Origin: Comamonadaceae bacterium
Lineage (GTDB): Bacteria > Pseudomonadota > Gammaproteobacteria > Burkholderiales > Burkholderiaceae_C
Length of the DNA stretch: 64,000 bases
Reading direction: 5' to 3'
Assembly (NCBI GenBank): GCA_947448735.1
Contig: CANFOS010000004.1
Span: 124,001 to 188,000, forward strand
Under the pieces are notes generated by a model. That model searched no databases, was not told where the DNA came from, and saw nothing but the letters and a program-made list of their open reading frames with translations. The translations under genes and the position numbers were made by a program. Positions 1-9,063 of the stretch are shown one piece after another; within the stretch, counting starts at the first letter, position 1; every line of letters begins with the position of its first letter.

Positions 1-806
1 CCGGGGACAAGGAGCATCGCGTCACAACCATCAAAAAAGTGACGTCAGGCTCGACGCCTGAGATAGCCGAGGTTGTCGATGCCCTCTACAACGAAATTAT
101 TGTGGCGGGTACGCACAAGGCCAGCAGCATCAAGGTAGCTGAGGCTGCCAAGGTGATTGAGAACACCCAGCGTGATCTCAACATTGCGCTGATCAACGAG
201 CTGGCCGTGATCTTCAACAAGATGGGCATTGATACCGAGGCGGTATTGAAAGCGGCAGGCACCAAGTGGAATTTCTTGCCCTTCCGGCCCGGACTCGTCG
301 GCGGCCACTGTATCGGTGTGGATCCCTACTACTTGACGCACAAGGCTCAAGCCTTGGGTTATCACCCTGAAATCATATTGGCTGGACGTCGGCTGAACGA
401 CAGCATGGGCAGCTATGTGGTGGCCCAGTTTGTGAAGGCAATGACCAAAAAACGCATTCAGGTAGACGGCGCACGCATTCTGGTGATGGGTTTGACATTC
501 AAGGAAAACTGCCCTGATTTACGCAACACCCGGGTTGTTGATATCGTTGCCGAGTTGAAAGAATACAACTGCGAAGTCGATGTTTATGACCCCTGGGTCA
601 CGGCCGAAGAATCGGTTCACGAATACGGAATTTCCCCGGTCGCCACGGTGGATCCGGCAACCTACGACGGCATCATTCTGGCTGTGTCACACAACGAGTT
701 TCGTGCCATGGGCGCGGAAGGCATTCGGGCGCTTGGCAAGCCGGTGCATGTCCTGTATGACCTTAAATATGTGTTGACGGCCGAGGCGGTTGACCTGCGT
801 CTGTGA
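1..806 (+). CDS. UDP-N-acetyl-hexosamine 6-dehydrogenase (TviB/WbpA type), 5' end missing
   Basis: C-terminal part of a nucleotide-sugar dehydrogenase; the reading frame is open from base 3, so the true start lies before the window. These enzymes oxidise C6 of UDP-GlcNAc or UDP-GalNAc to the uronic acid with two NAD+, feeding capsule or O-antigen synthesis. Visible landmarks are the central helix run [15 protein letters not shown], the catalytic cysteine in [12 protein letters not shown], and the C-terminal UDP-binding Rossmann domain starting [31 protein letters not shown] just before the track's ATG is typical of the TviB/VipA branch rather than of UDP-glucose dehydrogenases. The next gene overlaps by one base, so the two are co-transcribed. 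The exact sugar specificity cannot be read from this fragment. Confidence 0.88.
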   Translation, partial: GDKEHRVTTIKKVTSGSTPEIAEVVDALYNEIIVAGTHKASSIKVAEAAKVIENTQRDLNIALINELAVIFNKMGIDTEAVLKAAGTKWNFLPFRPGLVGGHCIGVDPYYLTHKAQALGYHPEIILAGRRLNDSMGSYVVAQFVKAMTKKRIQVDGARILVMGLTFKENCPDLRNTRVVDIVAELKEYNCEVDVYDPWVTAEESVHEYGISPVATVDPATYDGIILAVSHNEFRAMGAEGIRALGKPVHVLYDLKYVLTAEAVDLRL

Positions 807-1984
807 TGTTGCCTGTGGCCGCTGACATCGTGAACCATCGATCGGCTGATGCTGGCGTTCGCAAAAAACTGCTTTTCCTCGTCACTGAAGACTGGTACTT
901 TTGCTCGCACCGCCTACCCCCAGCGCGGGCTGCGCAGCAGGCCGGTTACGAGGTCATTGTGGCCACACGGGTTGGTAGTCGTGGCGCGGACATTGCTGCT
1001 GAAGGATTCAAGCTGGTGCCGATTGCCATGCAGCGGCGAAGCCGCAATCCTTTTCGCGAACTGGCAGCCATTGCACAAATCGTCAAGATCTATTGGCACG
1101 AACGGCCAGATATTGTTCATCATGTTGCGCTCAAACCCGTTTTGTACGGCTCTCTGGCCGCGTTCATGGTGCGCGGCCCTGTGGTGGTCAATGCGCTGGC
1201 TGGCATGGGGTTTTTATTCAGTTCCACCAGTCTCCTTGCAAGCGTGTTGCGCACGGTGGTATCACGGCTTTTTCGCCTGTTGCTGAACGCAGGCCGCAAT
1301 CTGCTGATATTGCAAAACCCCGACGATGAGGCCATGCTGGTCAACAGCGGACTGGTGGCGGCCAAACGGGTTCGACTGATTCGCGGGTCTGGCGTTGACA
1401 TTCAACGTTTTGTAGTCTCACCTGAAGTGCCAACAACGCCTGTCGTGATGTTGCCTTCACGCATGCTGTGGGACAAAGGTGTGGGCGAATTTGTGGAGGC
1501 GGCCCGTCTGCTGCGCGCAGGTGGCAGCGCAGCACGCTTTGTCTTGGTGGGCACTGGCGACCCGGAAAACCCGGCGTCCATTCCTGAAGGCCAGCTCAAG
1601 GCATGGCATGACAGTGGCGTGGTGGAGTGTTGGGGGCATCGCGGGGACATGCCTGCTACGCTGGCTCAGTCCCACATTGTTTGTCTGCCGTCCTATCGGG
1701 AGGGCTTGCCCAAAGTCTTGCTGGAGGCTGCAGCTTGCGGCAGGCCACTGGTTGCAACAGATGCACCCGGTTGCCGCGAAATCGTGCACGATGGTGAAAA
1801 CGGATTGTTGGTTCCTTTGCGCGACGCGGCCAGTTTGGCTGATGCGATCGGGCGCCTGCTGGCTGACGCAGATTTACGACGGACGATGGGACAAAAAGGT
1901 CGGCGGATGGTTGAGCTGGAGTTTTCTGAGGCAAAGGTTGCCCAGCAAACGCTTGCTGTGTACCGTGAGCTATGCCTGCCATGA
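806..1984 (+). CDS. GT4-family glycosyltransferase of a polysaccharide locus
   Basis: Retaining glycosyltransferase with GT-B fold, expected to work on the cytoplasmic face of the inner membrane and transfer a sugar from a nucleotide donor to a lipid-linked glycan. The N-terminal half opens with LLFLVTEDWYFCSHRLP, typical of the WbpH/PglA-like branch. The C-terminal half carries the donor-binding EX7E element (REGLPKVLLEAAACG) followed by PLVATDAPGCREIV and NGLLVP. Length (392 aa) is normal. The ATG at 806 overlaps the preceding stop as TGATG; a GTG at 803 is an alternative. Neighbours point to an N-acetylated or uronic-acid-containing surface polysaccharide, but acceptor and linkage are unknown. 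Confidence 0.85.
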   Translation: MLPVAADIVNHRSADAGVRKKLLFLVTEDWYFCSHRLPPARAAQQAGYEVIVATRVGSRGADIAAEGFKLVPIAMQRRSRNPFRELAAIAQIVKIYWHERPDIVHHVALKPVLYGSLAAFMVRGPVVVNALAGMGFLFSSTSLLASVLRTVVSRLFRLLLNAGRNLLILQNPDDEAMLVNSGLVAAKRVRLIRGSGVDIQRFVVSPEVPTTPVVMLPSRMLWDKGVGEFVEAARLLRAGGSAARFVLVGTGDPENPASIPEGQLKAWHDSGVVECWGHRGDMPATLAQSHIVCLPSYREGLPKVLLEAAACGRPLVATDAPGCREIVHDGENGLLVPLRDAASLADAIGRLLADADLRRTMGQKGRRMVELEFSEAKVAQQTLAVYRELCLP

Positions 1985-2976
1985 TCGCAACGACCACCCA
2001 TCAGCGCGTGCTGGTAACCGGTGCTTCGGGTTTTGTCGGGCGATGCCTGACAGGAACACTGGCGGCCGCCGGTCGGGATGTTCGTGTTGCGCTTCGCCAG
2101 TCGCCTTTCTTGCCCACGATCGAAAGGGCTGAGTCCGTGATGGTGGACGAGCTTCATGCGAAGACAGACTGGACGGCAGCTCTCAACAATGTTGTCAGCG
2201 TCGTTCATCTCGCCGCTCGCGTTCACGTGATGCAAGACACCGCATTGGATCCGCTGACCGAGTTTCGCCGTGTCAATGTCCAGGGCACCTTGCGTTTGGC
2301 TCAACAGGCGGTTGCTGCGGGTGTTCGCCGCTTTGTGTTTGTCAGCTCGGTCAAGGTCAATGGCGAGGGCAAACCTGCCGGTAGCCCCTACACCGCAGAC
2401 GACGTACCGGCCCCTGTTGATGCGTATGGCATTTCCAAACTCGAGGCTGAACAGGGACTGCTGGAACTGGCAGCGAGCACAGGGCTTGAGGTGGTCATCG
2501 TCCGGCCGGTGCTGGTTTATGGACCGGGCGTCAAGGCAAATTTCTTGAAGATGATGCAGTGGCTTGATCGCGGTTTGCCATTGCCGCTGGGAGCCATTGA
2601 CAATCGTCGCAGCCTGGTCGGTGTAGACAACCTGGTGAGCTTGATATTGACATGCCTTGAGCACCCGGATGCCGTCAATCAGGTGTTTCTGGCCAGTGAT
2701 GGAGAGGACTTGTCGACGACTGCCCTGATGCGCCGAACGGCCCTGGCGCTGGGCAAATCGGCTCGCCTTGTGCCCGTGCCCGAGTCTGCCTTGACCGCCA
2801 TTGCAGGCCTGCTCGGTAAAGGTGAGGTGGCGCAGCGGCTGTGCGGTTCACTGCAGGTGGACATCAGCAAAACGCGTCGTGTTTTGGACTGGACGCCGCC
2901 TTTGACTGTCGATGCCGGTCTGGCGCTGGTCGCTCAGGACTTTTTACGCCAAAAGCAAGCGCAGATGACCAAGTGA
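1981..2976 (+). CDS. NAD-dependent epimerase/dehydratase, probable sugar-nucleotide 4-reductase (WbpV-like)
   Basis: Extended short-chain dehydrogenase of 331 aa. The N-terminus has the dinucleotide motif TGASGFVG, and the active-site pair is in YGISK (Tyr and Lys three residues apart), with FVSSVKVNGE before it. Proteins of this type beside TviB-like dehydrogenases and a GT4 transferase usually reduce or epimerise UDP-4-keto-6-deoxy-HexNAc for O-antigen or capsule. The ATG at 1981 forms an ATGA overlap with the glycosyltransferase stop; the track's ATG at 1972 is possible. It is the last gene of the polysaccharide run. In related loci an undecaprenyl-phosphate sugar transferase often follows; here the next gene is argB, so that step must be encoded elsewhere. 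Confidence 0.8.
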   Translation: MIATTTHQRVLVTGASGFVGRCLTGTLAAAGRDVRVALRQSPFLPTIERAESVMVDELHAKTDWTAALNNVVSVVHLAARVHVMQDTALDPLTEFRRVNVQGTLRLAQQAVAAGVRRFVFVSSVKVNGEGKPAGSPYTADDVPAPVDAYGISKLEAEQGLLELAASTGLEVVIVRPVLVYGPGVKANFLKMMQWLDRGLPLPLGAIDNRRSLVGVDNLVSLILTCLEHPDAVNQVFLASDGEDLSTTALMRRTALALGKSARLVPVPESALTAIAGLLGKGEVAQRLCGSLQVDISKTRRVLDWTPPLTVDAGLALVAQDFLRQKQAQMTK

Positions 2977-3948
<972 letters not shown>

Positions 3949-3953
3949 ACGGC

Positions 3954-4000
3954 GCGGCAAAACGGACCCGCCTGCCTGCCTGTGCGTGTGGTTTTGCCGC
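3954..4000. terminator. possible hairpin after argB
   Basis: Arms GCGGCAAAAC (3954-3963) and GTTTTGCCGC (3991-4000) are perfect inverted repeats around a 27-nt loop, just after the argB stop. There is no T-tract, so this is a weak terminator candidate. Confidence 0.4.
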
Positions 4001-4103
4001 AGGAAAACTCGCATCGCCCGACCTGAAAAGCGTCATGGGCCTGTGAGAGAATCATTTGCATACGCTCTTAGCTGTTTGACACATCCTTAACTGCCCCACC
4101 ACC

Positions 4104-4748
4104 ATGTCCGACCTAGCGCTTGATGCCGATGCCCCCCAGCCGGATTTAACTGACTTGAGCGCCGCGCGCAAACGGCTCAAGCCTGGCGAGCGCCGCGTAC
4201 AAATTTTGCAGGCCTTGGCCACCATGCTGGAGCAGCCCGGTGCCGAGCGCATCACCACGTCTGCCCTGGCCGCCAGGCTGCAAGTAAGCGAGGCCGCACT
4301 TTATCGCCACTTCGCCAGCAAGGCGCAGATGTTTGAAGGCCTGATCGAGTTCATCGAGCAAAGCGTTTTTACCCTGGTTAACCAGATTGCCGAACGCGAG
4401 GTTGACCCCGCGATACGAGGTCGCCGCCTCGTGACGATGGTGCTGCAATTTGCCGAGAAAAACCCCGGCATGACCCGCGTGATGGTGGGCGACGCTCTGG
4501 TGTTTGAAAACGACCGCTTGCAAGCGCGCATGAACCAGTTTTTTGACAAGCTCGAATCCAGCCTCAAGCAAAGCCTGCGCGACGCGGCCACGGCCAGCGG
4601 CGCTGCCACCCCCACGGTGGATGCGCAAGTCCAGGCATCGGTGGCGCTTGCCTTCATGGTGGGCCGCTTGCAGCGCTTTGCCCGCTCAGGCTTCAAGCGC
4701 CTGCCGTCCGAGCATCTGGATGCGAGTTTGGCGACGATCCTCGGTTAA
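4104..4748 (+). CDS. slmA: nucleoid occlusion factor SlmA, TetR family
   Basis: TetR-fold DNA-binding protein (214 aa). In other proteobacteria SlmA binds chromosomal sites and blocks FtsZ ring assembly over the nucleoid. The N-terminal helix-turn-helix reads ITTSALAARLQVSEAALYRHFASKAQMFEGLIEFIE, very close to SlmA proteins, and the body has AEKNPGMTRVMVGDALVFE, a SlmA-typical run. The acidic N-terminal leader (DALDADAPQPDLTDL) is common in Burkholderiales members. ATG 4104 is used. It lies 155 bp after argB with a possible hairpin between, so probably has its own promoter. Confidence 0.88.
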   Translation: MSDLALDADAPQPDLTDLSAARKRLKPGERRVQILQALATMLEQPGAERITTSALAARLQVSEAALYRHFASKAQMFEGLIEFIEQSVFTLVNQIAEREVDPAIRGRRLVTMVLQFAEKNPGMTRVMVGDALVFENDRLQARMNQFFDKLESSLKQSLRDAATASGAATPTVDAQVQASVALAFMVGRLQRFARSGFKRLPSEHLDASLATILG

Positions 4749-4770
4749 CCCGCGTGTCGCCAGAAATTTA

Positions 4771-4835
4771 ACTGCTATTTAATTTATAGCGGATAGCCTA
4801 GGTATTTATTGGCCTGGAAGCCAATTTAATATCTG
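4771..4835. repeat. dispersed AT-rich intergenic repeat
   Basis: Contains CTGCTATTTAATTTATAGC and GTATTTATTGGCCTGGAAGCC; member of the short repeat family found in many gaps of this window (see findings). It fills the gap between the convergent slmA and lysR genes. Confidence 0.6.
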
Positions 4836-4852
4836 AAATCTTAAGGTAGTCT

Positions 4853-5761
4853 CTAACGGCCAGCGCCGTTTTCTGAAAACAGCTCGGCCATCGTCTGGCG
4901 CAGCCAGATGTTGCCTGCGTCGAGGTTGAAGCGTTCATGCCAGTGCTGCTTGACCTTGTAGGTCGGCAGCGGCAGGGGCGGCTCCAGCACCTTGACCTTT
5001 TCCTGCTCGGCCAGTGCCTGGCCCAGCTGGCGCGGCACAATCACCAAAAACTCGGTTTGCGCCACGATGCGTGCAACCCCCAGGTAGCTTGGCACGCGCA
5101 GCACAACGCGGCGCTCGACTTTGTTGCTGGCCAGCACCTTGTCCACAATCGAATGGCCTGTACCTGAGGCAATGACCAGAATGTGACTCTCGCCCGCGAA
5201 AGCCTTGCGCGTCAGTGTTGCGCCAATGCGGGGGTGCTCGCTGGCGGCAAGGCACACAAAGTCCTGTGCAAACAGGGCCTGCTGGTAAAACCCTGCTTCC
5301 AGGTCGGGCGTGAAGCCCACCGCCAGATCCACATCACCGGATGCCAGTCTGCGGCGGCTGTCGGGGGTCGTTTTTTCGGCTTCGATCACCAGACTGGGCG
5401 CTGTGGCCTGAAGATGGTTGACAAGCCGGGGCAGCAGCACGATTTCGCTGATGTCGGTCATGCAGATTCTGAACTCACGCGTGGCCTGCCTGGGCAAGAA
5501 AGCCTGGGCGGCACCGCGCGCTTTGTTCAGCCTGCCAAGCGCTTCAACCACATCGGGGTAGATCGCTTGGGCTCTGGGCGTGGGGGCCATGCCGGTGGCC
5601 GTGCGACAAAAAAGCGGGTCATCAAAATGCCGCCGCAGCTTGGTTAAAACCATGCTGGCACTGGCTTGCTCCATGCCAAGGGTTTGCGCCGCGCGCGAGA
5701 CGCTTTGGGTTTTGTAGACCTCAACGAACACGCCGAGCCAGTCCAGATCAAGCTTTGCCAT
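4853..5761 (-). CDS. LysR-family transcriptional regulator, divergent from the MobA-like hydroxylase
   Basis: Typical LTTR of 302 aa: N-terminal winged helix-turn-helix (LGVFVEVYKTQSVSRAAQTLGMEQASASMVLTKLRRHFDDPLFCR) and a periplasmic-binding-like effector domain (ICMTDISEIVLLPRLVNHL, GDVDLAVGFTPDL). The ORF track adds 30 residues upstream; alignment of the first helix favours ATG 5761. It is transcribed away from the flavin hydroxylase gene across a 112-bp gap holding a strong inverted repeat, so it most likely controls that gene and itself. The effector is presumably an aromatic acid, by inference from the neighbour. Confidence 0.9.
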   Translation of the reverse strand: MAKLDLDWLGVFVEVYKTQSVSRAAQTLGMEQASASMVLTKLRRHFDDPLFCRTATGMAPTPRAQAIYPDVVEALGRLNKARGAAQAFLPRQATREFRICMTDISEIVLLPRLVNHLQATAPSLVIEAEKTTPDSRRRLASGDVDLAVGFTPDLEAGFYQQALFAQDFVCLAASEHPRIGATLTRKAFAGESHILVIASGTGHSIVDKVLASNKVERRVVLRVPSYLGVARIVAQTEFLVIVPRQLGQALAEQEKVKVLEPPLPLPTYKVKQHWHERFNLDAGNIWLRQTMAELFSENGAGR

Positions 5762-5778
5762 GGGGTCAGTGTATCTGC

Positions 5779-5797
5779 GTATATCAAAACAATATAC
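5779..5797. promoter_or_regulatory. candidate LysR operator GTATAT-N7-ATATAC
   Basis: Perfect 6-bp inverted repeat with a 7-bp spacer in the gap between the lysR start and the hydroxylase start. Such dyads with T-N11-A spacing are usual LysR-type recognition sites. Confidence 0.6.
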
Positions 5798-5873
5798 TGA
5801 ATATTTTAAATAGGGCTTTGACGAAATAGTCTGAGCCTGCGACAGTTGCACCCATCAAACTCAGGAGACAGGC

Positions 5874-7784
5874 ATGCAATTTCACCTCAACGGATTCAGA
5901 ACCGGCGACCCCACCGTTTTGGAGCCGACCGCTTCAGCGCAAGAAAATGGTGCCAGGCTGCCTGCCCAAGCGGATGTCCTGATCGTCGGCTGCGGCCCGG
6001 CCGGACTGACGCTGGCGGCGCAACTGGCGGCCTTCCCGGACATTCGTACTGTCATCGTTGAGCAAAAGCCCGGCCCTTTGCAGCTGGGCCAGGCAGACGG
6101 CGTGGCCTGCCGCACGATGGAGATGTTCGAGGCATTTGGCTTTGCACACAAAGTGCTCGAAGAAGCCTATTGGGTCAACGAAACCACCTTCTGGAAACCC
6201 AGCGAAGCAGACAGCAGCTGCATTGTGCGCAGCGGGCGCGTGCCTGATGTGGAAGAGGGCCTGTCACACATGCCGCATGTCATTCTCAATCAGGCGCGTG
6301 TTCATGATTTTTATCTGGAGAAGATGCAAAAATCAGCCGCGCGCCTGACGCCGCATTACAGCCGCCGCCTGGCATCGCTGGTGCGCGATGCGGATGACGC
6401 CAGCCCTTATCCGGTTGCCGCACAGTTCGAGCGGCAGGACGAGGGTCACCAGGGCGAGCTGGAAACCATTCGTACCAAATACGTCGTGGGCTGCGACGGC
6501 GCACGCAGCGGTGTGCGCCAGGCTATGGGCTTGTCGCTCAAGGGCGAGTCTGCCAACCACGCCTGGGGCGTGATGGACGTGCTGGTCAACACCGACTTCC
6601 CCGACCTGCGCTTCAAGTCGCTGGTCCAGTCGAGCACCGAAGGCAGTCTGTTGATCATTCCGCGCGAGGGCGGTTATATGGTCCGGATCTATGTGGAGAT
6701 GGACAAACTCGCTGAAAACGAGCGGGTTGCCGGACGCAACATCACGCTTGAACAATTGATCGCCGCAGCGCAGCGCATCTTTCACCCGTACAAGCTGGAC
6801 GTCAAAGAGGTGCCGTGGTGGTCGGTGTATGAAATTGGTCAGCGCCTGACCGATCGGTTTGACGATCTGAAACCCGAAGAAGTCGCCACCCGCCTGCCGC
6901 ACATCTTCATTGCTGGCGATGCTTGCCACACGCACAGCCCCAAAGCCGGGCAGGGCATGAATGTGTCCATGCAGGATGCGTTCAACATCGGCTGGAAGCT
7001 GGCAGCGGTGCTGCAAGGGCGTAGCCCGGCCAGCTTGCTGCACACCTACTCGGCAGAGCGACAAGCCGTGGCCAAGGAACTGATCGAGTTCGACCGCGAA
7101 TGGGCCGCCATGCTGAGCGACCGTGCCAGCAACGACGCCGCTGCGGTACAAAAGTATTTTGTGCAGCACGGCCGCTACACAGCGGGCACGGCGACGCATT
7201 ACAAGCCTGCCTTGCTGACAGGCTCGGGGTCGCATCAGGCTTTGGCGACAGGCCTGCAGATTGGCAAGCGCTTTCACTCCGCACCTGTGGTGCGCATGGG
7301 GGACGGCAAGCAGATGCAAATGGGCGCAGCTTTTTTAGCTGACGGTCGCTGGCGCGTACTGGCTTTTGCGGGCCAGGGTGATGCCGCTGCGCCCGATTCA
7401 CCCATCCACCGCCTGTGCAAATTTCTGCTGGCGTCGCCTGATTCCCCCCTCAAGCGCTTTACCCCTGCGGGTGCAGATGTCGACTCGGTCATTGATGTGC
7501 GCGCCGTGTTTCAGCAAAGCCACCACACGCTGGCCGTGACGGCGTTGCCTGAGCTGCTGTTCCCGCACAAGGGCCGACTCGGCCAGCGTGACTATGAAAA
7601 AGCTTTTTGCGCCATGGATGATGAGAGCCAAAACATCTACCGCATGCGCGGCATCGACCGCCAGCAGGGCTGCCTGGTGGTGCTGCGGCCAGACCAGTAT
7701 GTCGCGCAGGTCTTGCCGCTTGCCGATACCCAAGCACTGACCCAATTCTTCGCCGGCTTCATGCTGGACAGCTCGACCAAGTAA
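5874..7784 (+). CDS. FAD-dependent aromatic hydroxylase, 3-hydroxybenzoate 4-monooxygenase (MobA)-like
   Basis: Class A flavoprotein monooxygenase of 636 aa, the size of the phenol hydroxylase/MobA group, which add one oxygen atom to a phenolic ring using NADPH and O2. Domains in order: FAD-binding GxGxxG (VLIVGCGPAGLTLAAQL, about residues 35-51), DG motif (VGCDGARSGVRQ), GD motif (IAGDACHTHSPKAGQGMNVSMQDAFNIGWKLA), then the C-terminal thioredoxin-like dimerisation domain. The N-terminal FHLNGFRTGDP is also seen in MobA-type proteins. An AGGAGA ribosome site sits seven bases before ATG 5874. Substrate is inferred; 3-hydroxybenzoate (product protocatechuate) is the best guess, another hydroxybenzoate or phenol is possible. 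No ring-cleavage gene is nearby. Confidence 0.85.
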   Translation: MQFHLNGFRTGDPTVLEPTASAQENGARLPAQADVLIVGCGPAGLTLAAQLAAFPDIRTVIVEQKPGPLQLGQADGVACRTMEMFEAFGFAHKVLEEAYWVNETTFWKPSEADSSCIVRSGRVPDVEEGLSHMPHVILNQARVHDFYLEKMQKSAARLTPHYSRRLASLVRDADDASPYPVAAQFERQDEGHQGELETIRTKYVVGCDGARSGVRQAMGLSLKGESANHAWGVMDVLVNTDFPDLRFKSLVQSSTEGSLLIIPREGGYMVRIYVEMDKLAENERVAGRNITLEQLIAAAQRIFHPYKLDVKEVPWWSVYEIGQRLTDRFDDLKPEEVATRLPHIFIAGDACHTHSPKAGQGMNVSMQDAFNIGWKLAAVLQGRSPASLLHTYSAERQAVAKELIEFDREWAAMLSDRASNDAAAVQKYFVQHGRYTAGTATHYKPALLTGSGSHQALATGLQIGKRFHSAPVVRMGDGKQMQMGAAFLADGRWRVLAFAGQGDAAAPDSPIHRLCKFLLASPDSPLKRFTPAGADVDSVIDVRAVFQQSHHTLAVTALPELLFPHKGRLGQRDYEKAFCAMDDESQNIYRMRGIDRQQGCLVVLRPDQYVAQVLPLADTQALTQFFAGFMLDSSTK

Positions 7785-7814
7785 ACAGCAAGACGAGCAG
7801 CTGAGAGAACTCAA

Positions 7815-7915
7815 AAAATATCATATGCTATTTATTCAGGAGCATACTAATCAGATAATACGGGAGCTATAGGCTTATTTTTAGCCTAAATGGCTTAAAA
7901 ATAGCTTAAAAATTC
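7815..7915. repeat. dispersed AT-rich intergenic repeat block
   Basis: Contains GCTATTTATTCAGGAGCATA followed by several shuffled TAGCCTAAAT / AAAATAGCTTAAAA units. Lies between the convergent hydroxylase and Ldh-family genes; its palindromes could also terminate transcripts from both sides. Confidence 0.6.
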
Positions 7916-7959
7916 CTCAAAAAAGTCAAAACCAGCTCAGACGCGCCAGGTTGTCGGTG

Positions 7960-9036
7960 TCACAGTCGAACCCCGACCTTTCCAGCCGCTGCAACGATTT
8001 CTTGCCAGGTCTGCTCATCGACCTCAATGCCACCTGCCTCGCGCTCTATGCGCGCCAGGCGTTCAGCGTCACCAGACATTTGTACCGCATCAAAGCCGCT
8101 GGCGGCAGGGCTTTGCTTGACCCAGTCAATAAACGCGGCAGCTTCTTTGTCGAACGCGACCTGCGTGCCCAGCTTGGCCGGGTCAAGCAGGATGGTCAGC
8201 ATGCCGTTGACGACGGCTCGCTTGCCGCTGTCTGGCCCGCGCCAGGTACCGCCGCCTGTTAGCGCGCCGCCCATCAGCTCGCAGGCCACCGCCATGCCGT
8301 AGCCTTTGTGCTCGCCAAAAGTCATCAGCGCGCCCATCAGCCCGCCCGGCTGCGGCACGACCACAACGGCTGGGTTGGTGCTGGGTTTGCCTTGCTCATC
8401 AATGAGCAAGCCCGGCTTGACTCGCTGGCCCTGGTTGTGGGCGACACGCATTTTGCCGTGTGCCACCACGCTGGTCGCAAAGTCGAGAATGAAATGCGCC
8501 CCCCCGCTGCGTTCGCGGTCACGTCCCGCCATCGGGATGCCGACACAAAACGGGTTGGTGCCAAAGCGCCCATCGCTGCCGCCCCAAGGCGCAACCACCG
8601 GGCGTGACAGCACATTGACAAAATGAATCGACACCAGCCCTTGGGCGACTGCCATTTCAGCAAAGTGGCCAATACGGCCCAGGTGGTGTGCGTTGCTCAG
8701 GGCCATGATGCAACTGCCGTGCGTTTTGGCGCGGGCCATGCCGAGCGCCATGGCTTGGGTTCCCACCACCTGACCAAAGCCGCGCTGGCCGTTCAGCGTC
8801 AGCATGCTGCCGATATCCACCTCTGTGGCAACGGCAGCATTGGGGATCAAGCCGCCTTCCAGCACGGCATCCACATAGCGCGGCAGCATGCCGATGCCAT
8901 GGGAGTCATGACCGCTCAGATTGGCCATGACCAGGTTGCTGGCGACGGTTTCAGCTTCTTGTCTGGAGGAGCCACAAGCGATGAATACAGCAGTTGCTTG
9001 CGTGCGAAGAGAGGCGGCTTCAAATGTGTTTGACAT
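7960..9036 (-). CDS. Ldh-family (malate/L-lactate dehydrogenase-like) oxidoreductase
   Basis: Member of the YlbC/YiaK/ComC fold family (not classical Rossmann), NAD(P)H-linked reduction or oxidation of 2-oxo/2-hydroxy acids. Family marks: SGHDSHGIGMLPRYVDAV near the N-terminus with the conserved His, NAHHLGRIGHFAEMA, GTNPFCVGIP, and FGEHKGYGMAVACELMGGALTG. Length 358 aa from ATG 9036; the track's TTG at 9042 is less likely. It is the last gene of the gntR-dctPQM-uxaA-ldh arm, 27 bp after uxaA. The substrate could be a 2-oxo sugar-acid breakdown product, a diketo sugar acid (as for YiaK) or a lactate-like end product; the sequence does not decide. Confidence 0.85.
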   Translation of the reverse strand: MSNTFEAASLRTQATAVFIACGSSRQEAETVASNLVMANLSGHDSHGIGMLPRYVDAVLEGGLIPNAAVATEVDIGSMLTLNGQRGFGQVVGTQAMALGMARAKTHGSCIMALSNAHHLGRIGHFAEMAVAQGLVSIHFVNVLSRPVVAPWGGSDGRFGTNPFCVGIPMAGRDRERSGGAHFILDFATSVVAHGKMRVAHNQGQRVKPGLLIDEQGKPSTNPAVVVVPQPGGLMGALMTFGEHKGYGMAVACELMGGALTGGGTWRGPDSGKRAVVNGMLTILLDPAKLGTQVAFDKEAAAFIDWVKQSPAASGFDAVQMSGDAERLARIEREAGGIEVDEQTWQEIVAAAGKVGVRL

Positions 9037-9063
9037 GTTCAATAGCTTTGTTTTAAGAAAAAA

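Noticed and set aside
1693-2664. 323-aa minus-strand ORF
   Set aside because: Antisense to the glycosyltransferase and epimerase, no recognisable motif; a high-GC shadow.
6333-7319. 328-aa minus-strand ORF inside the hydroxylase
   Set aside because: Shadow frame; no family marks.
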